The notes under the pieces were generated by a model, which did no database searches, was not told where the DNA came from, and saw only the letters and a list, made by a program, of their open reading frames with translations. Shown piece by piece: positions 34,357 to 43,941 of a stretch of DNA of 64,000 nucleotides. A program made the position numbers and the translations under genes. Positions within the stretch are counted from its first letter, which is position 1; every line of letters begins with the position of its first letter. The DNA comes from Dyella sp. 2HG41-7 (lineage in GTDB: Bacteria > Pseudomonadota > Gammaproteobacteria > Xanthomonadales > Rhodanobacteraceae): positions 3,224,001-3,288,000 of the forward strand of contig NZ_JAJEJV010000004.1 in the NCBI RefSeq assembly GCF_021390675.1. Reading direction: 5' to 3'.

Positions 34357-34466
34357 GGCGGGGGCTCCATGGAAGGCGCAGGGGGACGCGCATGATAGCC
34401 GCTTGGCCCGAAGCCCGACGTGTCATGGCGCGTATCTGCCTGCACGGATATGCAAAACTCACCGCC

Positions 34467-35033
34467 ATGCCGATGCTAACCGTCCACGATCAGCCCCTTC
34501 CGTACGTCGCCAAATTGCCCGAGCGGCCGGCCGACGCCGTGACCCTGGTCGTCATCCATTGCACGGAATTGCCCGACCTGGCCACCGCGCGCGAATACGG
34601 TGAAAAAGCGCTGTACGAGAACGGTACCGGCAACAGCGGCCACTACTACATCGACCGCGACGGCGCGGTTTATCGCTACGTGCCGGGGACGCGCATCGCC
34701 AACCATGTGCGCGGCTACAACCCGCCTTCGATCGGCATCGAACTGGTCAATCGCGGGCGCTACCCGAACTGGTTCGATACCCGCCAGCAAACCATGACCG
34801 AGCCTTACACCGCCGCCCAGATTGCGGCGCTGCGCGCGCTGCTCGCGCAATTGCGCAGCGAGTTCCCTAACCTGCATGAGATCGCCGGTCACGAAGATCT
34901 GGACACCGCCCGCGTGCCCGCCAGCGACGACCCGAGCCGGGAGGTATCGCGCAAGCTCGATCCCGGCCCGCTATTCCCTTGGAACGACGTATTGCCGGGC
35001 AGCGGACTGACCCGAATTCGCGCCAATCACTGA
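34467..35033 (+). CDS. N-acetylmuramoyl-L-alanine amidase (AmpD-like, Amidase_2)
   Basis: A 188-residue zinc amidase that trims muropeptides in peptidoglycan recycling. Probable zinc ligands are the His in VVIHCTELPD, the His in EIAGHEDLD and the Asp in RKLDPGPLFPW; the middle block NSGHYYIDRDGAVYRYVPGTRIANHVRG is the substrate groove. No signal peptide is present at this start, suggesting a cytosolic enzyme. The frame opens at ATG 34392 with GGGGGA upstream; 34467 is preferred because the family domain begins there. Confidence 0.88.
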   Translation: MPMLTVHDQPLPYVAKLPERPADAVTLVVIHCTELPDLATAREYGEKALYENGTGNSGHYYIDRDGAVYRYVPGTRIANHVRGYNPPSIGIELVNRGRYPNWFDTRQQTMTEPYTAAQIAALRALLAQLRSEFPNLHEIAGHEDLDTARVPASDDPSREVSRKLDPGPLFPWNDVLPGSGLTRIRANH

Positions 35034-35053
35034 GCGACCCGACCCGCCCCGGC

Positions 35054-35059
35054 TATAAT
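35054..35059 (+). promoter_or_regulatory. TATAAT -10 element before tesB
   Basis: A perfect TATAAT lies 33 bases before the tesB ATG, with no TTGACA-like -35 at the normal distance (TGAGCG at 17 bp). A promoter is likely but its -35 half is weak. Confidence 0.5.
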
Positions 35060-35091
35060 TCCCGGCCATTTGAGCTTCAGGGGTTTGCGGT

Positions 35092-35958
35092 ATGCGGGAT
35101 ACACACGTCAAGGAACTGGTCGAGCTGCTGCAGCTCGAACGACTGGAAGACAACCTCTTCCGTGGCCAGAGCCGCGACATCGGCACCCGCTACGTATTCG
35201 GCGGCCAAGTGCTGGGCCAGGCGCTGTCCGCCGCGCAGCAGACGGTAGATCCCAAGCGCGAGGCGCACTCGCTGCATGCCTATTTCCTGCGCGCCGGCGA
35301 TATCGATGCGCCGATCGTGTACAGCGTCGAACATGCGCGCGACGGCGGCACGTTCTCGGCCCGCCGCGTGGTGGCGATCCAGCACGGCCAGCCGATCCTC
35401 AACGGCGCCATTTCGTTCCAGGTGCCTGAAAAGGGCGTCGAACACCAATCCTCGATGCCGGAGGTCCCGGCGCCGGAAGACGTGGAGCCCATGCATCGCG
35501 TGCCGCCCGACGAGCTTGCCCGTTTGCCGGTGAAGCTGCAGCGCTGGCTGGGCAGCGACGGTCCGTTCGAGTTCCGCCAGGTGTGGCCGCGCGACGAGCT
35601 GCATCCGTCCAAGCGCCCGCCGATCCAGCACATCTGGTTCCGGCTTAGCTCGCCGATCGTCGATTCGGCGGTCCTGCATCGCGCCCTGCTGGCCTACGCC
35701 TCGGACTTCCACCTGATCGGCACCGCCACCTTGCCGCACGGCATTTCCTACCTCACCCACAACGTGCAGATGGCCAGCCTGGATCACGCGCTGTGGTTCC
35801 ACCGCCCATTCAAGGTGGACGAATGGCTGCTGTATTCCTGCGACAGCCCCACGGCGCAAGGTGCGCGCGGGCTCGCCCGGGGGCAGATTTTCAGCCGCGA
35901 CGGCCACCTGGTGGCCTCGACCGCGCAGGAAGGGCTGATCCGGCTGCGCGGCGAGTAA
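35092..35958 (+). CDS. tesB: Acyl-CoA thioesterase II TesB
   Basis: A 288-residue double hot-dog thioesterase. The first hot-dog begins YVFGGQVLGQALSAAQQTV and contains AHSLHAYFLRAGD; the second includes QHIWFRLSSPIVDSAVLHRALLAYASDFHL (with the catalytic Asp) and LDHALWFHRPFKVDEWLLY. It hydrolyses medium- and long-chain acyl-CoA in the cytosol. Length equals the E. coli protein (286). The next gene starts ten bases later, so the two may be co-transcribed. Confidence 0.95.
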   Translation: MRDTHVKELVELLQLERLEDNLFRGQSRDIGTRYVFGGQVLGQALSAAQQTVDPKREAHSLHAYFLRAGDIDAPIVYSVEHARDGGTFSARRVVAIQHGQPILNGAISFQVPEKGVEHQSSMPEVPAPEDVEPMHRVPPDELARLPVKLQRWLGSDGPFEFRQVWPRDELHPSKRPPIQHIWFRLSSPIVDSAVLHRALLAYASDFHLIGTATLPHGISYLTHNVQMASLDHALWFHRPFKVDEWLLYSCDSPTAQGARGLARGQIFSRDGHLVASTAQEGLIRLRGE

Positions 35959-35967
35959 ACTGCCCGC

Positions 35968-36366
35968 ATGCGCCTGCTCTATACCTCGCCCCGGCAAGAA
36001 AACATCGACCGCGTCGTCGCCTTCATGGCCGAAAACGATGTGGAGACCACCATCACCAACCGCTCCAACTGGAATCGGCCCAGCTACCAGCGTTTCAGCT
36101 ACTCCCAGCGCACCGAAAATCGAGATGTCTGGCCGCAGGTCTGGGTGAGCCGCGCGGACGATTACACCAAGGCGCGTGAGCTGCTGCGCAAGCTGGGCAT
36201 CGAGCCGGAAATTCGCCACGGCGTGGAACTGAAAGCGTCTCGCGATCCGGTTGCGTCGGTGTATGTGCGCCGTGAACATACCGTGGCGCGGGTACGCCGC
36301 ATCGCGCTGTTGGCGATTTTGGGCGTCTTCATGGTGCTGGCGCTGCATTACCTTCACATTCTCTGA
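35968..36366 (+). CDS. Hypothetical protein with DUF2007-like domain and C-terminal membrane helix
   Basis: A 132-residue protein. Residues 1-80 form a small alpha/beta segment (MRLLYTSPRQENIDRVVAFMAENDVETTITNRS, ARELLRKLGIEPE) similar to DUF2007-type signal-transducing proteins; relatives in Xanthomonas carry the label pathogenicity-like protein, which is not evidence of function. A basic patch (RREHTVARVRR) precedes one C-terminal TM (IALLAILGVFMVLALHYLHIL), so the domain faces the cytosol as a tail-anchored protein. Confidence 0.7.
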   Translation: MRLLYTSPRQENIDRVVAFMAENDVETTITNRSNWNRPSYQRFSYSQRTENRDVWPQVWVSRADDYTKARELLRKLGIEPEIRHGVELKASRDPVASVYVRREHTVARVRRIALLAILGVFMVLALHYLHIL

Positions 36367-36434
36367 AGGCAAATCGCTCGTTTTAAAGGCAAAACGCTTG
36401 CCATATCGGTCGCGGGCAGTCATAGAATCATCCC

Positions 36435-37145
36435 ATGCGTTCCGATCATGTCCGACTGTTCCAGACGCTGCCGCACGCCTGCGGTTATTACCCCGGGCGT
36501 ACGGCACAGAATCTGGTGATCGATCCAGCCGCCCCGCAGCTGGATCGGCTTTATGGCGCGGCCTTAGACCATGGATTTCGTCGCGCGGGCGGCCATCTTT
36601 ATTTTCCGCACTGCCCTAATTGCCACGCGTGCACGCCCTGCCGTATCGACGTGGCGAATTTCAAACCGGATCGTGCACAACGCCGCTGCTTGAAGCGCAA
36701 CGCAGATCTCATCGTCACCGAGCACATGGCCGGCTACAACAGCGAACGTCACGCGCTGTATTCGCGCTATCTGCGCACGCGCCATCCGGGCGGCGGGATG
36801 GACGAAGCGGAAGCCAGCGATTTTCGCCGCTTCCTTACCGCGCCGTGGAGCCCCACGGTGTTCGTGGAACTGCACCAGGGCGAACGCTTGCTCGGCGTGG
36901 CAGTGACGGACGTGTGCATCACCGGCGTTTCAGCCGTCTATACGTTCTACGATCCCGACGAACAGGATCGCAGCCTGGGTACGTTCGCCATTCTGCAGCA
37001 GGTGGAATTGGCGCGCAGGCGCGGCATTCCGTGGGTCTATCTCGGTTTCTGGATCAAGGATCATCCGAAAATGGATTACAAGCGCCGCTTCAAACCGTTG
37101 CAGGTGCGTGGCGCGGACGGTTGGAAAAATCTGCCGGATCCTTGA
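36435..37145 (+). CDS. bpt: Aspartate/glutamate leucyltransferase Bpt
   Basis: A 236-residue leucyl-tRNA-protein transferase of the bacterial ATE1-like (Bpt) family, which adds Leu to proteins starting with Asp or Glu and so feeds the N-degron/ClpS-ClpAP route. Typical blocks: LPHACGYYPGRTAQNLVIDP, YFPHCPNCHACTPCRIDVANF (cysteine-rich site), and VYLGFWIKDHPKMDYKRRFKPLQV. A TAGAAT near 36423 may be its -10. It is convergent with the glutamate-synthase-like gene. Confidence 0.94.
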   Translation: MRSDHVRLFQTLPHACGYYPGRTAQNLVIDPAAPQLDRLYGAALDHGFRRAGGHLYFPHCPNCHACTPCRIDVANFKPDRAQRRCLKRNADLIVTEHMAGYNSERHALYSRYLRTRHPGGGMDEAEASDFRRFLTAPWSPTVFVELHQGERLLGVAVTDVCITGVSAVYTFYDPDEQDRSLGTFAILQQVELARRRGIPWVYLGFWIKDHPKMDYKRRFKPLQVRGADGWKNLPDP

Positions 37146-37184
37146 TCGCCGAAAACCTCCGTAGCGGCGGCGCGCATGCCAACG

Positions 37185-38714
37185 TCATGCGCTTTTTACG
37201 GTGATTTGCTCTGCGCTGATCTTCGGATACGGGAACAGTTTGATCAGCGGCACGGAAATGCCGTCGTCGCCTACGACACGACAATGCGTGCGATCGAGTT
37301 CGCGCGGATCTTCCACGCCGCAGCTGTGCGCGATGATGCCGACTTCGTGCATCACGTTGCGCGCGTAATTCGCCACGCGCTCGCTCTTGTCCGCAACCAC
37401 CAATCCGCGTTGCAACCGCGGATTTTGCGTGGTGATACCCGTGGGACAGGTATTGCGATTGCACTGCAGCGACTGAATGCAACCCAATGCGAGCATGAAA
37501 CCGCGTGCGGAATTGACGAAATCGGCGCCCATCGAAATCGCCCATGCGACGTCGTACGCGGTAATGCATTTACCCGAACAAATGACTTTGATGCGATCCC
37601 TCAGCCCTTTCTCGATCAGCGTATTGACCAGTGCCGGCAGCGCTTCGTGCAGCGGCAAGCCGACACCTTCCATCAAGGTTTGCGGCGCCGCGCCGGTGCC
37701 GCCTTCGGAACCGTCGATGATGATGAAATCCGGCGCGCTTTCGATGCCGCGCTTGCCAATCTCATCGCACAACTCTTCGATCCACTCCATGCCGCCGAAC
37801 ACGGCCTTGAAGCCGGTGGGCTTGCCGGTGAGACGACGAATGTGCGTGATCGCATCCATCAATTGCGTCACGTTGCCGATATCCAGATGGCGATTGGGAC
37901 TCTGCGAATCCTGACCCACGGGAATGCCGCGAATAGCGGCAATTTCCGGCGTCACTTTCGCGGCCGGCAACAAACCGCCCATGCCAGGCTTAGCGCCCTG
38001 CCCGAGCTTGATGCTGACCATCTTCACTTGCTTGTGCGCGCAGATCGCCAGCAGTTTTTGATCGTCCAATTTGCCGTCCGGCGTGCGTACGCCGTATTTG
38101 GCGGTGCCGATTTCGAACACGATGTCGCAACCGCCTTCCAGATGATACGGCGCCAAACCGCCCTCACCTGTATCCATCCAGATGCCTGCTTTCGCCGCAC
38201 CGCTGGACAGCGCACGCACCGCTGGCGCCGATAGCGCGCCGAAGCTCATCGCGGAAATATTGAAGAACGCCGCATGATCGTAAGGCTCCCGCGCAAACGG
38301 TCCGATGCGCACCGGCTTGGGCTCCACATGATGGTCGCCCAGCGCAGGAAACGGCGCATTGACGAAAAACGGAACGCCCTCGCCGCGCAAATCGCGCGTG
38401 GAACCGAACGCGTTGGTGTTTTCGGAATTCTTGGCGGCGCGATACACCCATACGCGTTGCGCGCGATTGAACGGAAATTCTTCGCGATCGCTGGAAAAAA
38501 GATATTGGCGAAAGAACTCGCCCAGATGCAGGAAGAAGTAACGGAAGTGCCCGATCACCGGGTAATTGCGCAACACCGAGTTGTGCGTCTGATTGCGGTC
38601 GACCACCCATACCACGGCCAACACCAACACGGCGGTGATCAGCAGCAGCATAAACAACGCTGCAAAGGTTTCCACCAGCACGATTAGCCAATGCGAAAAA
38701 CCAGTCGATTCCAT
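37185..38714 (-). CDS. Membrane-anchored FMN-binding glutamate-synthase-like protein
   Basis: A 509-residue protein. Two N-terminal TM helices (ETFAALFMLLLITAVLVLAVVW) are followed by the glutamate synthase central-like domain: FFNISAMSFGALSAPAVRALSSGA, VKMVSIKLGQGAKPGMGGLLPAAKV, FIIIDGSEGGTGAAPQTLMEGVGLPL and LQCNRNTCPTGITTQNPRLQRGL. The FMN site and a Cys-rich Fe-S-like segment are present, but amidotransferase and GXGXG domains of GltB are absent. Members of this family lack an established reaction; relation to archaeal-type glutamate synthases is by fold. It appears monocistronic. Confidence 0.88.
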   Translation of the reverse strand: MESTGFSHWLIVLVETFAALFMLLLITAVLVLAVVWVVDRNQTHNSVLRNYPVIGHFRYFFLHLGEFFRQYLFSSDREEFPFNRAQRVWVYRAAKNSENTNAFGSTRDLRGEGVPFFVNAPFPALGDHHVEPKPVRIGPFAREPYDHAAFFNISAMSFGALSAPAVRALSSGAAKAGIWMDTGEGGLAPYHLEGGCDIVFEIGTAKYGVRTPDGKLDDQKLLAICAHKQVKMVSIKLGQGAKPGMGGLLPAAKVTPEIAAIRGIPVGQDSQSPNRHLDIGNVTQLMDAITHIRRLTGKPTGFKAVFGGMEWIEELCDEIGKRGIESAPDFIIIDGSEGGTGAAPQTLMEGVGLPLHEALPALVNTLIEKGLRDRIKVICSGKCITAYDVAWAISMGADFVNSARGFMLALGCIQSLQCNRNTCPTGITTQNPRLQRGLVVADKSERVANYARNVMHEVGIIAHSCGVEDPRELDRTHCRVVGDDGISVPLIKLFPYPKISAEQITVKSA

Positions 38715-38776
38715 CCCTGCTCTCCGCCGTGTTTTGGGGGCCCTTTCTCAGCATAGAGAGGGCGCGCTTTGGGATT

Positions 38777-39958
38777 CTACAACTCTGTACGAATCGGTTT
38801 CGCGGCCCGGATGGCCTTGGCTTTGGCCGACTCGATATCACTGTCGCGCGCCAAGGTTACCGCCATGCGGCGGCGGCCTTTGACTTCGGGCTTGCCGAAA
38901 ATGCGCAGCTGCGTATCGGGCTCCGCCAAGGCCTCGGCAATACCGTGGTAACGCGGCGCCGGACCATCACCCTCCACCAGCACCGCGCACGACGCGGATG
39001 GACCGTTCTGGCGGATCACCGGTATGGGTAAACCGAGAATGGCGCGCGCGTGCAAGGCGAATTCGGAGAGGTCCTGCGAAATGAGCGTCACCAACCCGGT
39101 GTCGTGCGGACGCGGGCTCACTTCTGAAAAAATGACTTGGTCGCCTTTCACGAAGAACTCGACGCCGAATACGCCCCAACCGCCGAGCGCACCGGTAATC
39201 GCCTGCGCCTGACGCTGCGCCTCAGCCAACGCGACATCGCTCATCGGTTGCGGTTGCCACGATTCGCGGTAATCACCGTCTTCCTGTCGATGCCCGATCG
39301 GCGCGCAGAAACTCGTGCCGTCTTTGTGGCGCACGGTAAGCAGGGTGATTTCGTAATCGAAGGGAACGAATCCTTCCACGATCACGCGCCCCTTGCCTGC
39401 GCGGCCGCCCGATTGCGCGTAATCCCAGGCTTTGTGCATGCCCGCGGTATCGCGCACCACGCTCTGGCCCTTGCCCGACGAACTCATCACGGGCTTGATC
39501 ACGAAGGGAAATCCAATCGCTGTGGTCGCGTCGCGAAATTCGCTTTCGCTGTCGCAGAAACGATAAGGCGACGTCGGCAATCCCAATTCTTCAGCGGCCA
39601 GACGGCGAATGCCTTCACGGTCCATGGTCAGCCAGGCGGCACGCGCCGTCGGGATAACTTTCAGACCTTCTTTTTCCAATTCCACCAGCGTGGGCGTGTG
39701 GATAGCCTCGATTTCGGGCACCACCAGATCCGGCTTTTCCTGTTCGATCAGCGCGCGCAGGGCGTTGCCGTCCAACATATCGATGACATGGCTGCGGTGC
39801 GCCACTTGCATGCCGGGCGCATGCGCGTAGCGGTCTACCGCAATCACTTCCACGGCAAACCGTTGCAATTCGATCGCGACCTCCTTTCCAAGCTCGCCTG
39901 CACCGAGCAACAGCACCTTCAAGGCGTGGTTGGAATGGGGGGTGCCAAAGGGCTTCAT
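38777..39958 (-). CDS. purT: Formate-dependent phosphoribosylglycinamide formyltransferase PurT
   Basis: A 393-residue ATP-grasp enzyme that makes formyl-GAR from formate, GAR and ATP in purine synthesis. Hallmarks: [37 protein letters not shown] (ATP lid), [33 protein letters not shown]. Length is as in E. coli (392). It may back up the folate-dependent PurN. Start ATG 39958 has AGGT-like sequence upstream. It is divergent from the transglutaminase gene. Confidence 0.96.
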   Translation of the reverse strand: MKPFGTPHSNHALKVLLLGAGELGKEVAIELQRFAVEVIAVDRYAHAPGMQVAHRSHVIDMLDGNALRALIEQEKPDLVVPEIEAIHTPTLVELEKEGLKVIPTARAAWLTMDREGIRRLAAEELGLPTSPYRFCDSESEFRDATTAIGFPFVIKPVMSSSGKGQSVVRDTAGMHKAWDYAQSGGRAGKGRVIVEGFVPFDYEITLLTVRHKDGTSFCAPIGHRQEDGDYRESWQPQPMSDVALAEAQRQAQAITGALGGWGVFGVEFFVKGDQVIFSEVSPRPHDTGLVTLISQDLSEFALHARAILGLPIPVIRQNGPSASCAVLVEGDGPAPRYHGIAEALAEPDTQLRIFGKPEVKGRRRMAVTLARDSDIESAKAKAIRAAKPIRTEL

Positions 39959-40071
39959 TGCGATCTCCGGTCAAAGCGCCATTGTACGTCCTAAGCGTTG
40001 ATGCACTGCAGATTGACGTCGAACAAAAGCAGGTATCCACTCATCTCAACTCCGTTCCCCACGGATCGAAT

Positions 40072-41595
40072 ATGCGCAGCGCTACTGCCCCGCTTTTGCT
40101 GGTGCTGGTGTTGTGCTTTGTCCCCACCACGGACAGAGCGGCCACGGATGCTGCCCCCGCAAATACCACCTGGATGACCGTGCTGCTCAACGGCCGCAAG
40201 ATCGGCTACGAAAAAATTCACCGCGAACAGGTCGGCGACACCGTCACCACGACGGAAACGCTAGTGATGAATATCGAGCGCAATCACCGATCGGTGCCTT
40301 ACACCAATATCAGTCGCAGCGTGGAAACGACGGAAGGCAAGCCCATCAGCTTCGACATGCGCACCCTGATGTCTGCCGGCGTAACGAGAGTGGAAGGCAG
40401 AATTCTGTCCGACGGCCGCCTGGAATTGATCAACACGAGCGAAGGCAATTCGCGTCAATCAATCACCGATTGGCCGTCCGACGCCGTATTGGTCGAAGGC
40501 CAACGCAAGGCCATGCAGGCGGCGATCGAACACCCCGGAGCTCATTACGACCTGCGCCTCTACAACCAGGCAGGTCAGCAGGCGATGGATCTCAACGTGG
40601 ACGTTATCGGCAACGAGCAAGTGCCGTTGCAGGATCACGTCGAAACGCTGAGCCATCAACGCGAAGTCCTGCAGCAGGCGACCGGCACGCAGACCGTCGA
40701 ACTCTGGGTCGATACGCATGGCGATATCCGCAAAGGTTCCATTTCGCTGCTGGGCGCGCCGATGGACATGATCGCTTGCAGCGAGACATGCGCCGAGGCG
40801 CCTGCGCAAAGCTTGAATATGATGCAGTCGGCGTTGATCGATTCGCCGCGCCCGCTCAACGCGGAAATGCTCTCCGACTTCCTCGGTTATCACGCGCATG
40901 TCACGAACAAGGCGATTACCAAACCCTTTATCGCTACCGACCAGCAATCAGTATCCGATTTGGGAAACGGCGAGTGGCTGATCAAGGTTTATCGTGGCGT
41001 ATCGGACGCGCAAAGCGCACCCACGCCATCGGACACGCAACCCAATGCATGGGTTCAATCCGACGATCCGGAAATTCGCCGTCTCGCCGCGATGGCCGCT
41101 GGTGATGCGCAGACGAAGTCGCACATCATGGGCAACCTCAGCAGCTTCGTGAGCGGCTATCTCTCCAGGCGCGGGTTGGATATCGGTTACGCGTCGGCAC
41201 TGGAAGTCGCCCGAGATCGTCAAGGCGACTGCGCGGAGTACGCCGTGCTACTTACAGCGCTCGCTCGCGCTGAAGGTATTCCCGCCCGTGTCGTTGTCGG
41301 CGTTCTTTATGCCGATCGATACGACAACAAGGTGCGCGTTTTCGTACCGCATGCGTGGGTTTCCGCGTGGGTCAATGGTCACTGGCGCAGTTTCGATCCG
41401 GTTACCCTGGGATTTGATAGCGGCCATATTGCGCTCGATACCGGCGATGGCAATCCTTGGCATTTCTTTAACGCCATGAATGAATTGGGCAGCATTCAAA
41501 TCGACTCCGTGCAAACCTTTTCCGAGATGTACGATTTTTGGGAAAAGGGTTTGGAATTGAGTCCGGATGGCGTTCCAGGCGGATCGGCGAGATAG
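40072..41595 (+). CDS. Exported transglutaminase-like (papain-fold) protein
   Basis: A 507-residue protein with a signal peptide (APLLLVLVLCFVPTTDRAA). The first ~300 residues are beta-rich and not identified. The transglutaminase-like domain has QGDCAEYAVLLTALARAEGIPARVVVG (catalytic Cys), FVPHAWVSAWVNG (His) and WRSFDPVTLG (Asp). Such proteins act as periplasmic proteases or amidases in envelope biology. The frame opens at 39958, but ATG 40072 starts the signal peptide. Its end is followed by the convergent DUF423 gene. Confidence 0.86.
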   Translation: MRSATAPLLLVLVLCFVPTTDRAATDAAPANTTWMTVLLNGRKIGYEKIHREQVGDTVTTTETLVMNIERNHRSVPYTNISRSVETTEGKPISFDMRTLMSAGVTRVEGRILSDGRLELINTSEGNSRQSITDWPSDAVLVEGQRKAMQAAIEHPGAHYDLRLYNQAGQQAMDLNVDVIGNEQVPLQDHVETLSHQREVLQQATGTQTVELWVDTHGDIRKGSISLLGAPMDMIACSETCAEAPAQSLNMMQSALIDSPRPLNAEMLSDFLGYHAHVTNKAITKPFIATDQQSVSDLGNGEWLIKVYRGVSDAQSAPTPSDTQPNAWVQSDDPEIRRLAAMAAGDAQTKSHIMGNLSSFVSGYLSRRGLDIGYASALEVARDRQGDCAEYAVLLTALARAEGIPARVVVGVLYADRYDNKVRVFVPHAWVSAWVNGHWRSFDPVTLGFDSGHIALDTGDGNPWHFFNAMNELGSIQIDSVQTFSEMYDFWEKGLELSPDGVPGGSAR

Positions 41596-41639
41596 GTTTC
41601 AGCGGCGTCGATCCTGCGCAGCAAATCCATGCTTGGCCA

Positions 41640-42023
41640 TCACGAGCTTGCGGATTTCGCCCGCAATCCGAAACCCAACGCAATCCATCCGACGATAAAC
41701 GCGACGCCACCAATCGGTGTCGCGATGCCGATCCATCGCATCGCTCCAAGCGCGAGTGCGTACAAGCTGCCACTGAACAACACGATACCTATGCCAAACG
41801 CCAGCAGCGCGATCCCGCGCCACCGCCCCTTGACCGCAAACGCCGTAAGCGCCAAAGCCAGGGCATGCCAAAAGTGATAGTCGACAGCCGTATGCCAAAG
41901 CTCGTAGTGCGGCGCATCGAGCACGCTTCTGAGCGCATGCGCGCCGAAGGCCCCGCACAACACGGCGCTGGCGCCCGCTGCGCCGGCAAGCAGGCCGGCA
42001 TGATTTTGGGCAAGTTGTCGCAT
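41640..42023 (-). CDS. DUF423 family membrane protein
   Basis: A 127-residue membrane protein with four hydrophobic helices, including GLLAGAAGASAVLCGAFGAHALR near the start and YHFWHALALALTAFAV. The motif FGAHALR followed by W-x-T-A-x-x-Y-x-x-x-H (WHTAVDYHFWH) defines the family (YgdD in E. coli), whose function is unknown. It is divergent from the SCO gene, with 84 bases between starts. Confidence 0.9.
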   Translation of the reverse strand: MRQLAQNHAGLLAGAAGASAVLCGAFGAHALRSVLDAPHYELWHTAVDYHFWHALALALTAFAVKGRWRGIALLAFGIGIVLFSGSLYALALGAMRWIGIATPIGGVAFIVGWIALGFGLRAKSASS

Positions 42024-42107
42024 CGGCGAGGTTTCCTGTCGTCAAGGCCGCGATGAATCGTCGCGCGTGGCGTATGCTGGCTGGGTTCCGCCGCATGGAA
42101 TTCTTGC

Positions 42108-42728
42108 ATGAAGCTCTTGCGATTCGCCCGCGTTGCCGTCTTTTCGATCGTACTCGGCGCTCCCCTCCTGCTCACCGCGTGTCAGCAGCAGGACAGTGCA
42201 TCCCCATGGCAGCTGACGGATATCTCCGGGCATATGCCGGACTTGATGTTCCGGCTTACCGACGACCAGGGCAAAGCCGTCACAGCGGCCGATTATCGCA
42301 ACAAAGTCACCCTGCTCTACTTTGGCTATACGCATTGCCCGGACGTTTGCCCGTTGACCCTCGCGCATCTGCATGTGGTTATGCAACGGCTTGGCAATCT
42401 CGCCGATGGCGCCCGTATTCTCTTTGTGAGCGTCGATCCGTCCCGCGATACGCCGGAAGTGCTGCATGCGTACGTCGCCGCGTTCGATTCGCACGCCATC
42501 GGCTTAACCGGCTCGCCCTCCGATATCGAAGCGCTGACCAAGCGTTACCGCGCGGCATTTTCCCGCGAACCGGATAAGCGCGGCGGTAGTTACGACGTCA
42601 GCCACAGCTCGGGTATTTATGTTTTCGACGCTAGCGGCAAAGCGCGCCTGCTCGCCACACCCACGGATTCGCAAGACAAGCTCGTGCACGACTTGCATTT
42701 GCTCTTGAGCCCAGGAGATGCGAAGTGA
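42108..42728 (+). CDS. SCO1/SenC family copper-chaperone lipoprotein
   Basis: A 206-residue lipoprotein; lipobox LLLTAC with Cys near residue 24. The thioredoxin-like SCO domain has the copper-binding pair in TLLYFGYTHCPDVCPLTLAHL and the distal His in SHSSGIYVFDASG. SCO proteins deliver copper to or reduce thiols of the CuA site of cytochrome c oxidase. It overlaps the next gene by four bases (GTGA), a PCu(A)C-type chaperone, which supports a copper role. Confidence 0.92.
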   Translation: MKLLRFARVAVFSIVLGAPLLLTACQQQDSASPWQLTDISGHMPDLMFRLTDDQGKAVTAADYRNKVTLLYFGYTHCPDVCPLTLAHLHVVMQRLGNLADGARILFVSVDPSRDTPEVLHAYVAAFDSHAIGLTGSPSDIEALTKRYRAAFSREPDKRGGSYDVSHSSGIYVFDASGKARLLATPTDSQDKLVHDLHLLLSPGDAK

Positions 42729-43168
42729 TCGGCCGTACGCTGCTGTTGACGCTGGCGATCCTGCTGCCCCTCAGCAGCGAAGCCGCGCAAGCGGACCATA
42801 TCAAGGCCAGCAACGCATGGATTCGCCTGCTTCCCGCGAATCTCCCGGCGGGTGGTTACGTTACGTTGCAAAACCAGGGCAGCTCCGCCGCGACACTGGT
42901 TTCAGTGCATAGCACCGCATACGCCTCGGCGATGCTTCATCAGAGCAGCGCAAGTGAAGCAGGCGGCAGCACGATGCGCATGCTCGATCGATTGGCGATC
43001 CCTGCGCAGGGCCAGGTTGCATTGGCGCCTGCTGGATACCATCTCATGCTTGAGCAAGCGACGCATCCACTAACGCCTGGCGACAAGATCGATATCACGC
43101 TGGATTTTTCGGATGGCAGTCACTTGCCCGTACAGTTCACCGTGCGACCCGCCAACGCATCCGAGTAA
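42725..43168 (+). CDS. Periplasmic copper chaperone PCu(A)C (DUF461)
   Basis: A 147-residue protein starting with GTG inside the end of the SCO gene; signal peptide LLLTLAILLPLSSEAAQA. The family copper motif H(M)x10Mx21HxM is partly seen: MLHQSSASEAGGSTMRML gives Met and His, and the C-terminal LAPAGYHLMLEQATHPL gives H-x-M. PCu(A)C hands copper(I) to SCO or directly to oxidase CuA. Tight coupling to SCO strongly supports the assignment. Confidence 0.92.
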   Translation: MIGRTLLLTLAILLPLSSEAAQADHIKASNAWIRLLPANLPAGGYVTLQNQGSSAATLVSVHSTAYASAMLHQSSASEAGGSTMRMLDRLAIPAQGQVALAPAGYHLMLEQATHPLTPGDKIDITLDFSDGSHLPVQFTVRPANASE

Positions 43169-43182
43169 ATAAAACCGACGTC

Positions 43183-43941
43183 ATGCGCGTCTTCGCCATT
43201 TCAGATTTGCATCTGGACTATGCCGCCAACCACGAATGGTTGAAGCAATTGTCCCTGCACGATTACCAGCACGACGTGCTGATACTCGCCGGCGACGTCT
43301 CCGATCGCTTGGCGTTGCTCGACGATGCATTCGGCATACTGACGCGACGCTTCGCCACGGTGTTGTTTGTACCGGGCAATCACGATCTCTGGGCCCGAAG
43401 GGAGCGCCTAAACGATTCCTTCGAAAAGCTCGACGCAGTGCGCGCCGCAGCTGACCAGCATGGTGTTGGCATGGACGTTTTCCGCCAAGGCGACTTGGCG
43501 ATCATTCCGCTGCTTGGGTGGTACGACTATTCGTTTGGCGCTGCCGACGATTATCTCAAGGCCGCATGGGCCGACTACCGCGCGTGCAAATGGCCCGACT
43601 TCGACGACGGAGCCTTGACGCGCCTCTTTACGGAACAAAACCCAACGCCATCGACGCTGCCCCTCGATGATGCGCAACGCATCGTAACGTTTTCGCACTT
43701 TTTGCCACGCATCGATCTAATGCCCGAACGCATTCCCGAGAAACATCGAAAGATCTACCCAGTGCTGGGCACGACGATTCTGGATGCGCAGCTTCGCGCG
43801 CTCGGTTCAACAACGCACGTTTACGGGCATAGCCACGTCAATCGACATGTCACGCTCGATGGCGTCACCTACATCAACAACGCGTTCGGCTATCCGTCGG
43901 AGTCGCATTTCACGGCACGCCAGCTCGCTCAGGTGTGCTGA
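43183..43941 (+). CDS. Calcineurin-like metallophosphoesterase
   Basis: A 252-residue cytosolic phosphoesterase with the metal-site motifs MRVFAISDLHLDYA, LILAGDVSD, LFVPGNHDLWAR and HVYGHSHVN in order. It acts on unknown phosphoesters. The end overlaps the end of the CtaG-like gene on the opposite strand by 32 bases. It starts 14 bases after the PCu(A)C gene, so it may ride the same transcript without sharing its function. Confidence 0.9.
   Translation: MRVFAISDLHLDYAANHEWLKQLSLHDYQHDVLILAGDVSDRLALLDDAFGILTRRFATVLFVPGNHDLWARRERLNDSFEKLDAVRAAADQHGVGMDVFRQGDLAIIPLLGWYDYSFGAADDYLKAAWADYRACKWPDFDDGALTRLFTEQNPTPSTLPLDDAQRIVTFSHFLPRIDLMPERIPEKHRKIYPVLGTTILDAQLRALGSTTHVYGHSHVNRHVTLDGVTYINNAFGYPSESHFTARQLAQVC

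Noticed and set aside
35077-36507. 476-codon open frame antisense to tesB and the DUF2007-like gene
   Set aside because: tesB and the next gene both have clear family motifs; the antisense frame crosses two genes and shows none.
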